Assembly: GCA_019095985.1 (NCBI GenBank)
Contig: CM032669.1
Location: 12,969,265 to 13,033,264 of the forward strand
Direction: 5' to 3'
Length of the DNA: 64,000 nucleotides
Source of the DNA: Streblospio benedicti
Lineage: Eukaryota; Annelida; Polychaeta; Spionida; Spionidae
The notes beneath the pieces are model-generated. The model searched no databases. It was not told where the DNA came from and saw nothing but the letters and a program-made list of their open reading frames with translations. A program made the position numbers and the translations under genes. Shown piece after piece: positions 55,298 through 64,000 of the stretch; within the stretch, counting starts at the first letter, position 1, and each line of letters begins with the position of its first letter.

Positions 55298-56752
55298 TCA
55301 ATTTTGGTTCAATAGTCTTTTCCATCCTTCCACCTTTCTTTTCTTTGGATGATCATCATCATCTTCCTCTTCTTGAAGTTTTCTCTTACAAACACAGCTG
55401 TCGGGCTCAATTGGGTTTGTGACAAGCTTTTTCACTTTTACTGTGGCTGTTATTAAGACGCTATTATTGTTTTTGACATACCCTTTCAGTGGATTATTCA
55501 GCTCTTCCCATGAAATGTATTCAGGCCATCCCCAAGGTTCCTTATAATTTTCAGGGGTAAATCGACACCACTGAGAATATCCAGCATTATCATAATTAGT
55601 TCCATCTTGACGTTGTATCTCGACCTTGAATTGAGCTTTGCAATAATTAATATCCGAAGGACCAATTCTCAGATAAACAGATACATGTGTCAAACGTTCA
55701 CCTTCTTTTTTCGGACACACAAGAAGTTGAAATGGTATCGCTTGGTAATAAAATTTTTGACTTACAACCTCTTTACTTCTTAGCTGATCATCACCGAATG
55801 ATTCCAAGTCAGTGATGATGACAAACATCTTAAACATTGAACCCTTGTTATAACAAAAATCGCCTAAACTTAGTGGGATGACTGAATCCAAAACAGAAGC
55901 TTTCACTTCTGACATGTCACTGTAGTTGCGAATGCATTCTTCAACATCGTTGAGCAAAGTAAACACATTTTCAGTCAAAGAGTAAGCAGCAAGATCAGTA
56001 TTTTCACACAAGCTTCTTATTTCCTTCAAATTCTTATTGAGGTTTTCAAGCTTTTCCCCAACTTCGTCTTTAGCAGAATTAATTGACATGTTACGCTTTG
56101 TAAAGAATTGATGAATATTTGCCAAGAGACTATCTTTAGCAGTATGGAAACAACTCATCATTTTGGAAGCATTTTCATCAACTTTACAGATTTCGTCCTC
56201 TTTCCATTTGTGTAAGTTTGTAGAAATAAAATCAAATACAACTGATTGATAGTCGGTTAGTTTTTGCACTTTTCCCGTAATAATTGAACCATTTTCATGT
56301 AAACGTTTCATCTCATCATCAATTTCAACAACTGTGTGGTTTGAATGTGGTCCACTCTCCTCTCTTGTACACTCATAGCATAGAAAAACTTTACATTCCT
56401 GACACAAAAAATTGCATCCATTTTTATGATTATGGATTTCACAAGTTACTTGCTTAGAACTTACAGTTTGATTTAAATGCTGTTCATACGTCTTTACCAA
56501 CTGTTGAAGAGTTTTATTCGTTAACATTCCATCTACACCATTGTCCGGCAATATACATTGAAGCTGACAAACTGGACATCTAATGGATACATTCAGTCGC
56601 AATGACTGTTTATTTATACATTCTGCACAAACACTGTCACCGCATTCACCCAGTATCATTGGAACATTTTTTGTTGTATTAAACGTTTCTAAACACAGTG
56701 GACACTTAAGATCATCTTGAATTATTACTCCATTTAAATTGGGTATTTCCAT
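55298..56752 (-). CDS. RING/B-box/coiled-coil/MATH protein, TRIM37-class E3 ubiquitin ligase
   Basis: The reading frame has 484 residues in one exon. The ATG at 56752 has a good context (AAGATGG). An intron acceptor (TTTGTTTTGTTTTGCAG) lies at 56787, so a 5' exon is likely, and an in-frame extension to 56857 crosses that site and is less likely. RING: C17, C20, C37, D39, C42, C45, C59, C62; the His of CGHS is Asp here. B-box 2: C104 to H139 (CEIH, CQEC, CYEC, HSNH). A helical coiled coil spans about 150-290. A MATH/TRAF-like domain (about 310-450) shows FKMFVIITDLESF, LSV-type VYLRIGPSD, QWCRFTP and WEELNNPLKGYVKNNNSVLI. The tail has an acidic run and HPKKRKVEG, identical to the SV40 nuclear signal core. 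RING-B-box-coiled-coil-MATH is the TRIM37 layout; TRIM37 is a ubiquitin ligase of chromatin and centrosome. This protein is about half its length and is probably a lineage-specific paralogue. Ligase activity is inferred. Confidence 0.9.
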   Translation of the reverse strand: MEIPNLNGVIIQDDLKCPLCLETFNTTKNVPMILGECGDSVCAECINKQSLRLNVSIRCPVCQLQCILPDNGVDGMLTNKTLQQLVKTYEQHLNQTVSSKQVTCEIHNHKNGCNFLCQECKVFLCYECTREESGPHSNHTVVEIDDEMKRLHENGSIITGKVQKLTDYQSVVFDFISTNLHKWKEDEICKVDENASKMMSCFHTAKDSLLANIHQFFTKRNMSINSAKDEVGEKLENLNKNLKEIRSLCENTDLAAYSLTENVFTLLNDVEECIRNYSDMSEVKASVLDSVIPLSLGDFCYNKGSMFKMFVIITDLESFGDDQLRSKEVVSQKFYYQAIPFQLLVCPKKEGERLTHVSVYLRIGPSDINYCKAQFKVEIQRQDGTNYDNAGYSQWCRFTPENYKEPWGWPEYISWEELNNPLKGYVKNNNSVLITATVKVKKLVTNPIEPDSCVCKRKLQEEEDDDDHPKKRKVEGWKRLLNQN

Positions 56753-56786
56753 CTTCTTTACTTTAATGTCATCCTTTGTGAGAGAG

Positions 56787-56843
56787 CTGCAAAACAAAAC
56801 AAAGAATGAAAAAGACTGAATATATCCACTAGATGTGTTAACC
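56787..56843 (-). promoter_or_regulatory. Splice acceptor and pyrimidine tract before the TRIM exon
   Basis: Minus strand: TTCTTTGTTTTGTTTTGCAG precedes CTCTCTCAC. A CAGGTTAAC at 56843 could be a donor for a 57-bp intron, but a longer intron to an unseen 5' exon is more usual. Confidence 0.55.
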
Positions 56844-56869
56844 TGACCATAATGCACACAATATCTTCT

Positions 56870-57600
56870 ACGTCACACAATCGAACACTCTCCATACAGT
56901 CGAGCTTTGTTCCTGTTGTCCGCAATTGGCCCCGAATAAAATCACGCTCTGTGTAGAGAGCGTGGTTTCTTACGATATGTTAGCCGTGCGTTCGTTTGAT
57001 GTATTCAATCAAGGTTCAAAAATTATACTATTAACCCAGACCATTTAAATTATGGTTTTTATGTCCATATGTATGCCAACATTTTTAGATTTATTCTTTC
57101 TATGCTATTTTACTCATGATTAGGAGTCTTTAGTGTTAAATGAGGCTAACTTTGGAGAGACAGTAATAAGAAACTGTATACAGGCTATACACAAAAGTTA
57201 GTGGATTAAATACTTAATTGACCAACAATCTTCATATAGTTAGTGGTTGATTCAATTTATTTCATTATATAGTTACAACCAGATGACCATGTGAAACATT
57301 TTTGTGTAAACATGTATGTCACGTACTATGCACTCTGTATATAGTATATTATACAGGTTTGCCAAGTTTACAATGAACATAGGCCTACTATATAAAGTTT
57401 AACATATACTAATCAGACTCATGAACAATTACCGGTATACATTTAGAACATGCATTTTATATTTTGATTAATTCAAAATCGTAACATTCTTTCGTGCACC
57501 CTGTAAATTATTAAAATAGGCCTACATTGAAAACATTTTAATCGGATATCCAATTGATTATTTCCTTGTTCAAAAGTACTGTTACGAGCAGCGTAAATCA
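56870..57600. other. Upstream flank of the TRIM gene, nothing recognised
   Basis: A short stem-like ACGCTCTGTGTAGAGAGCGT occurs near 56953. Otherwise it is AT-rich, with no exon or element that I can support. Confidence 0.45.
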
Positions 57601-57604
57601 CCTT

Positions 57605-57960
57605 TAGAGGCCGCCAAAATCACCGATTTTTGATCGGCATAGCCTAGCTGCTTGTAATGTTTTCCCTAAATAACTGGAACCTGCCCTGACCCCCTGGAAC
57701 AGACTTTCCATGATAATCCTTAGACTGCGCCTATCAAAAACGATCACTTTTGGCGGCCTCGTTTGGGTGAAGCACGCTGCTCCTAGTTTTGTCCCAGCAT
57801 TACTGGAGCCTGCCTACGTGACCCCACGGAAAAGATTTTCAATGAAAAATAACACTTCGATTTCAGCCCATAATCCTTAGACTGCGCCCACCCTTAATTG
57901 ATCACTGCACGTAGAAACAAAACAAACAGAAGTGGAATACGTGGCGACCTCATTTCTTCT
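57605..57960. repeat. Diverged tandem duplication with inverted GGCGGCC blocks
   Basis: Two copies (about 57650-57765 and 57790-57960) share ACTGGA(A/G)CCTGCC, TGACCCC, GATAATCCTTAGACTGCGCC or ATAATCCTTAGACTGCGCCC, GATCACT and GGCG(G/A)CCTC. GAGGCCGCCAAAA at 57608 is the inverse of TTTTGGCGGCCTC at 57749. It is non-coding. Confidence 0.65.
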
Positions 57961-59030
57961 GAGGGTGTACCACTATATAATCAAGTAATATTATGTAAAC
58001 ACATGTCCAAGAGTATTAGCGGCTGTAGTATTAGTATTAGCTGGATGAGGATCAATGTATCTGATTATATCTGAATACTTAAAAAAAACATGAGCTCTCG
58101 GTTCTTTCCACTATTCTGTACCTGTCTAATCAAGGGAAAGTTTGATGTTAATGTAAGAAAGTATAGTTGATGGAACAAAATATCATCTAGTTAATATAAG
58201 CAGTGTAAAAAAGTTAAATTGTGATCTCATTTGGGCGTTTGCATTATGCTTGTACTGCCCGAACAAGGTACATGTACGTACAAAGTTGCACATTTGACAC
58301 TGACGTGCATAGTGTATGTAGCCTATCACAAGGCCTTTAAATGATCTAACATGAAGGCCTATTCTAAAAGCTGCTCCATGACGCAAATCTTGCTGAATGT
58401 ATTGCAAAATAGACGTCATCAGCTAAAAGCACATGGCCTCTATTTTTATAATAGCAATCTATTTTCAGAGCAGCTGTAAGCTGCTGTATTTGAGTATTTT
58501 CTCGTTTAAGCATGTGGTATTGTTTATATGTCGTGGGAACCTTTGATCAAGATGACATACTTAATGTCTTGGCTAATCCTTACCTAGTGCATGCTGCTTC
58601 TGCAGCTGTTGCTAATGAACAGTGGTTTTAAAGGCTATAACAGGCCAGGAAGTTCGAGGTTGCATATTTGATAGCAGATGATTTCCTAGGGTTTTGTAAA
58701 AGACCTTATATCTAGTAGAGCTAGAGGCTGTCACAAATGTACTTGCTCTTCATCTTTGCACTTGATATATGGTTTACATAAGCGGTTTTTGTAATTATAG
58801 AAGTAAAAACTATTAAATGTAAGGTCTTTATAATGACCAGCATAGTGTGACATTCTGCACGGTAGATTCATGTTACATCAATATCATGCACTTTCCTAAT
58901 TATCACTACACGTATTGATATGATTACAATTTAAGTACTCACATGTTGAGGAGAAACAAAAGGCACATGTTATTTTGCCCATTGGTTGTCAATTCTAAAT
59001 TATTGTACATTGTCAATTCATTAAGGGTTA
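57961..59030. other. Intergenic, nothing recognised
   Basis: AT-rich, with no coding or repeat signal that I can support. Confidence 0.45.
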
Positions 59031-59047
59031 GGTAGCCCCCCCCCACC

Positions 59048-59049
<2 letters not shown>

Positions 59050-59134
<85 letters not shown>

Positions 59135-59152
59135 GCACGCACACACACACAC
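59050..59152. repeat. (AC)n microsatellite, about 50 units
   Basis: A long AC run preceded by C9 and CCCCACCCCC, with GCAC interruptions near 59131-59142, followed by CCA repeats. Poly-Val/Cys and Thr/His frames through it are artefacts. Confidence 0.98.
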
Positions 59153-59491
59153 CACCACCACCACAGAGAGAGACAGACACGCACACATGATACCCTCACA
59201 CAAAATGAATACTTACATAATAGTCATCTCTTTTTTCTTCAAAAAGGCACAAATGCTGTGCATAATGCTGTCATATACTGGATCTCATGCCATATTCTCC
59301 AATCCACCCAGGTGAACACACCACCGAGGTGGGTCCAAGTTTTTTAATTCTTTTTTTATTTCATTTATTATTTTATTTTTGTGGGTTTGCAATTTTGTTT
59401 CGTGAAAATTTTTCTCAAACTGCAGGGGGTTACAACTCTTTAAGCCCCCCCCCCCCTATTGCCGTGCGCGCCTTTGAATACCTTCACATCA

Positions 59492-59495
<4 letters not shown>

Positions 59496-59542
<47 letters not shown>

Positions 59543-59567
59543 GCACGCACACACACACACACACACG

Positions 59568-59661
<94 letters not shown>
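59496..59661. repeat. (AC)n microsatellite, about 80 units
   Basis: This is the second, longer CA tract only 340 bp from the first, also with GCAC interruptions (59538-59550 and 59566-59572) and a preceding poly-C run (59445-59455). Confidence 0.98.
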
Positions 59662-59662
<1 letters not shown>

Positions 59663-61300
59663 TTGCTTTCACTTGGTGAGTACAAGCGTCCTTCGCATCA
59701 GGCCCACGAGACACACACCTTAACGCACTCAGGTCTAACTGTTACGTGTACACAGAGAGCCAAAGTCCATTGCATTATAAACTAGTTGATTGCTCAGTGC
59801 AACCGGACGGCGACCATGACATTTGTACAGACTCACTCTGTCTTTTATCCTTCCTTTTTGACTCATTCACTCTTCTCCCCATAGCAATATAATGCTCTGG
59901 ATTACACCTGTTCACGTGGCCAGTTGCCATGTACGAATGGACTATAAGGAGATCGCATTGTGCGGTAATGACCGGTAATCAGAGAGCCCATTAAAATCAG
60001 TCATTTCTCGGACGTTGTATGGATAAAAATAATAATGAAATTTAAAATCATGACCTTTTTGGCTAAGTCCATGATCTGCGCTGCAGGCGTTTCAAGAATT
60101 TAGGAATCACCAGTCTATTGAGACCTATTGTCCATACTTGAGCGCTTGTCCATACATTTTTGTTTGATACATCGCCAAAGAATATACATAATATATACAT
60201 ACAAAAGCGTACATTTTATACATGCTTATCGAAGAACAACACCGTTACGGATTATGCCCCATTTGAAGTTATGTAAAAAAATGTAATCATCATGCTGGGA
60301 TTGATTTGAACTATTTCCAAATAAATAATGTTATTCAATGGTACCAGCACTCAAATTTCAAATGCATTGTTTTCAGTAAATATCTGCACACTTTTGTGAT
60401 GGTCATGATGTGGATGCTCATGACCACGGATTTGTGAATTTTATTTGTATCATTAAACATTATAAGGGGAATATAGCGCAGGATCACAAAGGATTTTGAA
60501 ATGTGGAACTTCATCATAATGGTTGGCGCGGTGACCACAGGTATCATCATTTCTATTAATATTAGTATTCAAAAAATCTTTGATGTACTTAGATATACTC
60601 GTGACTTGCAGAGACCATAATAAATTAGTTATTTGGATGAAACAAAACTAGATTAGTTGTTTGATAAGATAATTTAATTAAGAGAGGAACCTTTATCTTC
60701 AACGCGTATAAAAAAAAGCCGCATTGTTTTTTTCTTACATTTTTGGGCTTCCTTGGAGGGACAGTAGCATACTAAGTAACATGTAACATGTCATGGGACA
60801 TAAACGCAAATACACGCACGCACGCTCGCACACGCAGCAAACTGATAGTTTGTCACGCACATCATACATGAGAATTCATATCACATTTGACGACAAGAGA
60901 CTTTTTTTTATATGTTATTACACCAAATAAGCAGGTATTACTGCTAGCATATGACGCACTTTTAATTAATAATGGACTTGCCTATCATTTATTACACAAG
61001 TTTAGCACTCCATTAAGTGAACGTTATGGAACTATCATGGTACTTAACTATTACAGTACATTTAAATTAGATTAAACTAGCACTTCAAAGTGAGCTTTAA
61101 TACATCCTTGCAGCTGGAATTAAAGTTCTCTGCAGGCCAAAGTCCCGTTTAAAGATATTATTTGACTTTGATTTGAAACGAATTCAACAATTGTGTGTTC
61201 CATTTAATTGTCATATTCATTTTCTATCCTCTCTTTCACACACATCCTTCCACCAAGCATATTTCTATCACAATAGGCATCGCTTACGACAGGTTTTACA
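59662..61300. other. Intergenic, nothing recognised
   Basis: It contains a short ACGCACGCACGC run near 60815. No gene is supported. Confidence 0.45.
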
Positions 61301-61324
61301 ACTGTAAACTTCCCTTTGTCTTTA

Positions 61325-61415
61325 TCATGTGACCCTGGCAGGACTCGAACTCACGATCCCAGAATGAGACCATCATCCCCATCATCGAGCTGATCAGGTT
61401 ATGCGGGTGATCTGT
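61325..61415 (-). mobile_element. tRNA-like (SINE head) sequence
   Basis: On the minus strand CTGATCAGCTCGATGATGGG (A-box like) is followed by TGGTCTCATTCTGGGATCGT and GAGTTCGAGTCCTGCCA, a good B-box and T-arm (61336-61352). The TCTCAT.CT part resembles the anticodon arm of elongator tRNA-Met. The acceptor ends do not pair, so it is a tRNA-derived SINE head or pseudo-tRNA, not a tRNA gene. Confidence 0.55.
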
Positions 61416-63000
61416 TGTCTCTGTAACCCCCAGCTTACATACTTGGTCAGTTATCATCTTTTTTTTTCTCAAATTTGGGGAGCTCTTTACTCGCATTTTT
61501 TATTCTGTGTGATCTATATAAATGTGTTTCCCAATGCTTGTGAAATTTATGTTCTATCTTCTCTCTCACATCTTTCTACCACCTATCTGTTGTTTTCTTA
61601 GCACATTGCACCATTACAACACTTTTTGTTAAGTCATGTGAAGCAATAGCTATTATTAACCATAAAATCTTAATGAATTACCACATCTCTTTTCTTTTGT
61701 AAGCACACTTTGCTACATCTATTGATATTATTACGTTTTTAAAACCATGTGTGCCTTCTAAGTCCGGATAATGAGTTATCATCTCTGAGTAAGTCCAATT
61801 AAGTGATATTTGCTGTTAAAATGTAGACAACAAGATATTCACCACAGTTCATTCCAGTGTTGCTTGTAACACATTTCCCCTAAGAGTAAACACCCGCATT
61901 AAATATACATATGCATATCATACATATTTCCATATAAACCGTGTCTATTACAGATTTCAATACCACCAATCTAATATCGCCATCCAGTTCCACATGTTTT
62001 CTTTCTCAAAATAGGTGCTATTTAGTTCAAATCAGCTATTAATGTATAATGCATAAAAATATTGTGGCCATACTTCAACCCTTCCTGGCAGAGATCGGTA
62101 ACGATTGTATTTTTTTTTCATAAAATGACGTACAATTTTAGTAGCATACATGTATATATACTCATCCGGTTAGTGTAAAGAAGTAATTCTTTTCTAATCA
62201 ACTTCGTTTGATGTCTAAGTACCAGAGAAATTCAAAACTTATAAAGTTTGGCAGACGAAACATACGCCGGACATTAAACATGCATGCTCGAATCGGGGAT
62301 CATGATGGGAGATTCACATCCCAGCCGCACATTTCAAATATGAAAATGAAGCCTATAAGGTTCAATTATTTCATATAAACCTACCCAAATGCCAAGGCTA
62401 ATGTATATAGTGGCTTAACATTGTTCATGTTGTGTTTATTACACAATTCGGTTTATTTTTATGATGGCAAATCTTCTCCTTTATCCCGTCCATATAATAG
62501 TTTTGTGGTCAATATCATAAATATATATGGGCTACTTGCTACTATAGGCATGACTTTGAGAAATATGAGTTAAAACTGTTGAAAATGTGTTTTATATCTC
62601 AAACATTCCTATTATAGTAGAAGTGAGTTATCCAAACTTTTATTCGTCTTGTTGACTATATAAATGTAAGATTGTTAAAAATTCATCTATTTGTTGATAA
62701 AACTGTGTATGGCCAATAAAAGCTACTCAACCGTAGGATGACAGTACAACCTTTTTATGTAGTATAATAAACAAACATAACAAAAATTATATACTTTTTT
62801 AACAACTTTATCTAAATGAATATACAACATAGTCAACATATGTACATGCGTGTAAAAAATGTATATATAAACTGAAACCAAGTGATTTTTTAAAAACAAA
62901 ATTGAATTATTGTTAGTAAATAAGTGTGTCACTCATATACAAAAAACGGTGAAACCCGTATATAACATTGTACAAGTACAATACAATCCATAAATCATTT
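61416..63000. other. Intergenic or 3' flank, nothing recognised
   Basis: AT-rich. It may hold part of the 3' UTR of the minus-strand gene at the right edge: a minus-strand AATAAA lies near 62452-62457. Confidence 0.4.
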
Positions 63001-63001
63001 T

Positions 63002-63345
63002 ACTCCTACGCAGTATTATCCATCTAATCTTCAAACATGACTGCATCCCACGTCCATATTAGATAAACAACATATGTACATTATTCAATCAAATGACATA
63101 AAAATGTATACTTGAACTTAAATCAAATGACTATTTGATTATTATAATAAAAAAATCATATTACTCCTATGCAGTATTATCCATATAATTTTCAACCATA
63201 ACTGCATCCCACCTCCATATTAAACAAACAACATATGTATATTATTCAATTAAATGACTTAAAATGTATACTTGAACTGAAATCAAATGATTGTTTGATT
63301 ATTATTAAAATAAAAAAATCATATTACTCCTATGCAGTATTATCC
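63002..63345 (-). repeat. Three-copy tandem repeat spanning a stop codon, period about 162 bp
   Basis: ACTCCTACGCAGTATTATCC (63002), ACTCCTATGCAGTATTATCC (63163) and ACTCCTATGCAGTATTATCC (63326) start three copies. The first two continue collinearly through GACTGCATCCCAC or AACTGCATCCCAC, CATATT, CAACATATGTA, ATTATTCAAT and AATGTATACTTGAACT. The third copy enters the coding region of the edge gene, and its start contains the TAG stop. Confidence 0.85.
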
Positions 63346-64000
63346 TCCTCGTCATCCTCCTCCTCATCCCCCTGCCTTCTGATAACATCCTGCACCCTCG
63401 ATGGCATGTGGCGTCTGTTTCCAATTGACATCCCGGCACAAATTGGACCGTGCGCCATCAGACTGTCCCCGCTTGTATCATCATCGTCATCATCATCAAC
63501 ATCATTGACATTTTCAAACTCTTCAAACTCATCACCATCATCATCCCACTCGCTGTGGCTGTTAGAGTTGAAGTTGACTTCCTTGTCACTGCTTCCAACC
63601 GTCAGAGAAGATCTTGACGATGACGGGGAGACATTCTTCTCTGCGCTTTTCCGGTTGTTGCATTCATTACAATCACAAGGTGATGTACGGCCCGCGCTGC
63701 TGCTCATCTGCCATCCACCCTGCTGCTGCTGGAGCTGGAACTGGTGCTGGATGTCCAGCTCTGCAAGGGACTCTCTCGTAATGGAGCTTACTAACTCATC
63801 CACCGAGTCACCATCCCTCCTCATTAGGTTGCCGTTCCCCTGCTGGGTGATCGACGAATGCCTCCCGTTTAGATTGAGGTTGATCAAGCCGTTGGAGCTG
63901 GGCTTCGACTGGGGAGAGTCCAGATAGATTGGCCCAATGTTGTTCACGTACAGAGGCTGGCCATTTCCGGATCCAAGGACATTCCCGACTTCTGCTTGCC
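63330..64000 (-). CDS. C-terminal exon of an acidic Ser/Asn-rich protein, 5' end outside window
   Basis: The frame is open from the window edge to a TAG at 63330 (223 residues), with high GC and no stops. It begins AEVGNVLGSGNGQPLYVNNI and continues GPIYLDSPQ, SLAELDIQHQFQLQQQQ, SSAGRTSPCDCNECNNRKS (a CxCxxC cluster), EWDDDGDEFEEFENVNDVDD and ends RRQGDEEEDDEEDNTA. No internal ATG need be used; the frame continues past the edge and no acceptor is visible. The composition suggests a disordered C-terminal tail, perhaps cytoplasmic or nuclear. I do not recognise the gene. Opposite-strand frames here are shadows. Confidence 0.8.
   Translation of the reverse strand, partial: QAEVGNVLGSGNGQPLYVNNIGPIYLDSPQSKPSSNGLINLNLNGRHSSITQQGNGNLMRRDGDSVDELVSSITRESLAELDIQHQFQLQQQQGGWQMSSSAGRTSPCDCNECNNRKSAEKNVSPSSSRSSLTVGSSDKEVNFNSNSHSEWDDDGDEFEEFENVNDVDDDDDDDTSGDSLMAHGPICAGMSIGNRRHMPSRVQDVIRRQGDEEEDDEEDNTA

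Noticed and set aside
56753-56857. 35-residue N-terminal extension of the TRIM protein
   Set aside because: It crosses a strong splice acceptor at 56787 and reads through its pyrimidine tract as Phe-rich sequence.
58939-59785. Open frames of Val-Cys or Thr-His repeats
   Set aside because: They are translations of the CA microsatellites on either strand.
61325-61415. Functional tRNA-Met gene
   Set aside because: The B-box is good but the acceptor stem does not pair and the D-arm is poor, so it was called a SINE head or pseudo-tRNA.
63235-63927. Ser-rich plus-strand frame
   Set aside because: It is the shadow of the acidic minus-strand coding exon. The Ser runs are complements of the Asp and Glu codons.
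1-64000. Retroviral, LTR or Polinton-like elements and CRISPR arrays
   Set aside because: No long terminal direct repeats, gag/pol/env or packaging motifs, and no regular repeat-spacer series, were found by reading both strands.

Overview
This is an AT-rich animal nuclear scaffold piece with two 100-N gaps (14473-14572 and 48901-49000). It has GT-AG introns in a split gene, dense fossil DNA transposons, CR1-type LINEs, tRNA-like SINEs, very long CA repeats and a RING/B-box/MATH protein of TRIM37 type. Together these suggest a marine invertebrate (hemichordate, echinoderm, lancelet, mollusc or cnidarian grade). I cannot fix the phylum from the sequence alone.

Host genes. (1) A split plus-strand gene runs from 5353 to at least 34365, probably to 42002. 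I could place eleven consecutive phase-compatible coding exons between 5353 and 11536, two more at 32531-32686 and 34274-34365, and a likely last exon at 41735-42002 with two PPPY motifs. I do not recognise the protein. It is charged, low in complexity in places, has one conserved-looking N-terminal block and a possible RRM-like segment near its C-terminus. (2) An unrecognised serine/acid-rich ORF lies at 43554-44636 (plus) and contains a run of degenerate repeats. (3) An intact TRIM37-class E3 ligase gene lies at 55298-56752 (minus). Its RING has Asp at the usual His position and its C-terminus has an SV40-type nuclear signal. (4) The 3' end of an acidic, Ser/Asn-rich gene on the minus strand enters from the right edge (63330-64000). 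Its stop codon sits inside a three-copy 162-bp tandem repeat.

Elements. The 20-kb intron between 11.5 and 32.5 kb holds most of them: a piggyBac-type TTAA element with inverted and fragmentary relatives, hAT-like transposase remains, a long fossil of a repeated marine-invertebrate coding family, a 1-kb TIR element flanked by TA, a SINE, a three-unit tandem array built from a LINE 3' end fused to a Lys-rich coding fragment and a CAG tract (one unit carrying a hAT-like MITE with target duplication), a long palindrome, and a CR1-type LINE whose ORF1 has a PHD-like finger. Further right are a mariner-like TIR family present in two inverted copies (33.1 and 54.2 kb), a perfect 37-bp TIR element, a nested palindromic complex at 36.3-37.4 kb, a second LINE (38-39 kb), a Tc1 transposase that appears to contain a phase-correct intron (51.6-53.5 kb) and two long CA microsatellites.

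No operon, CRISPR array, rRNA or functional tRNA gene is visible, and no intact retrovirus or LTR element was found. The genes are unrelated neighbours. The main story is layered transposon insertion around and inside one large split gene, with several cases where empty and filled sites can be compared inside the window.
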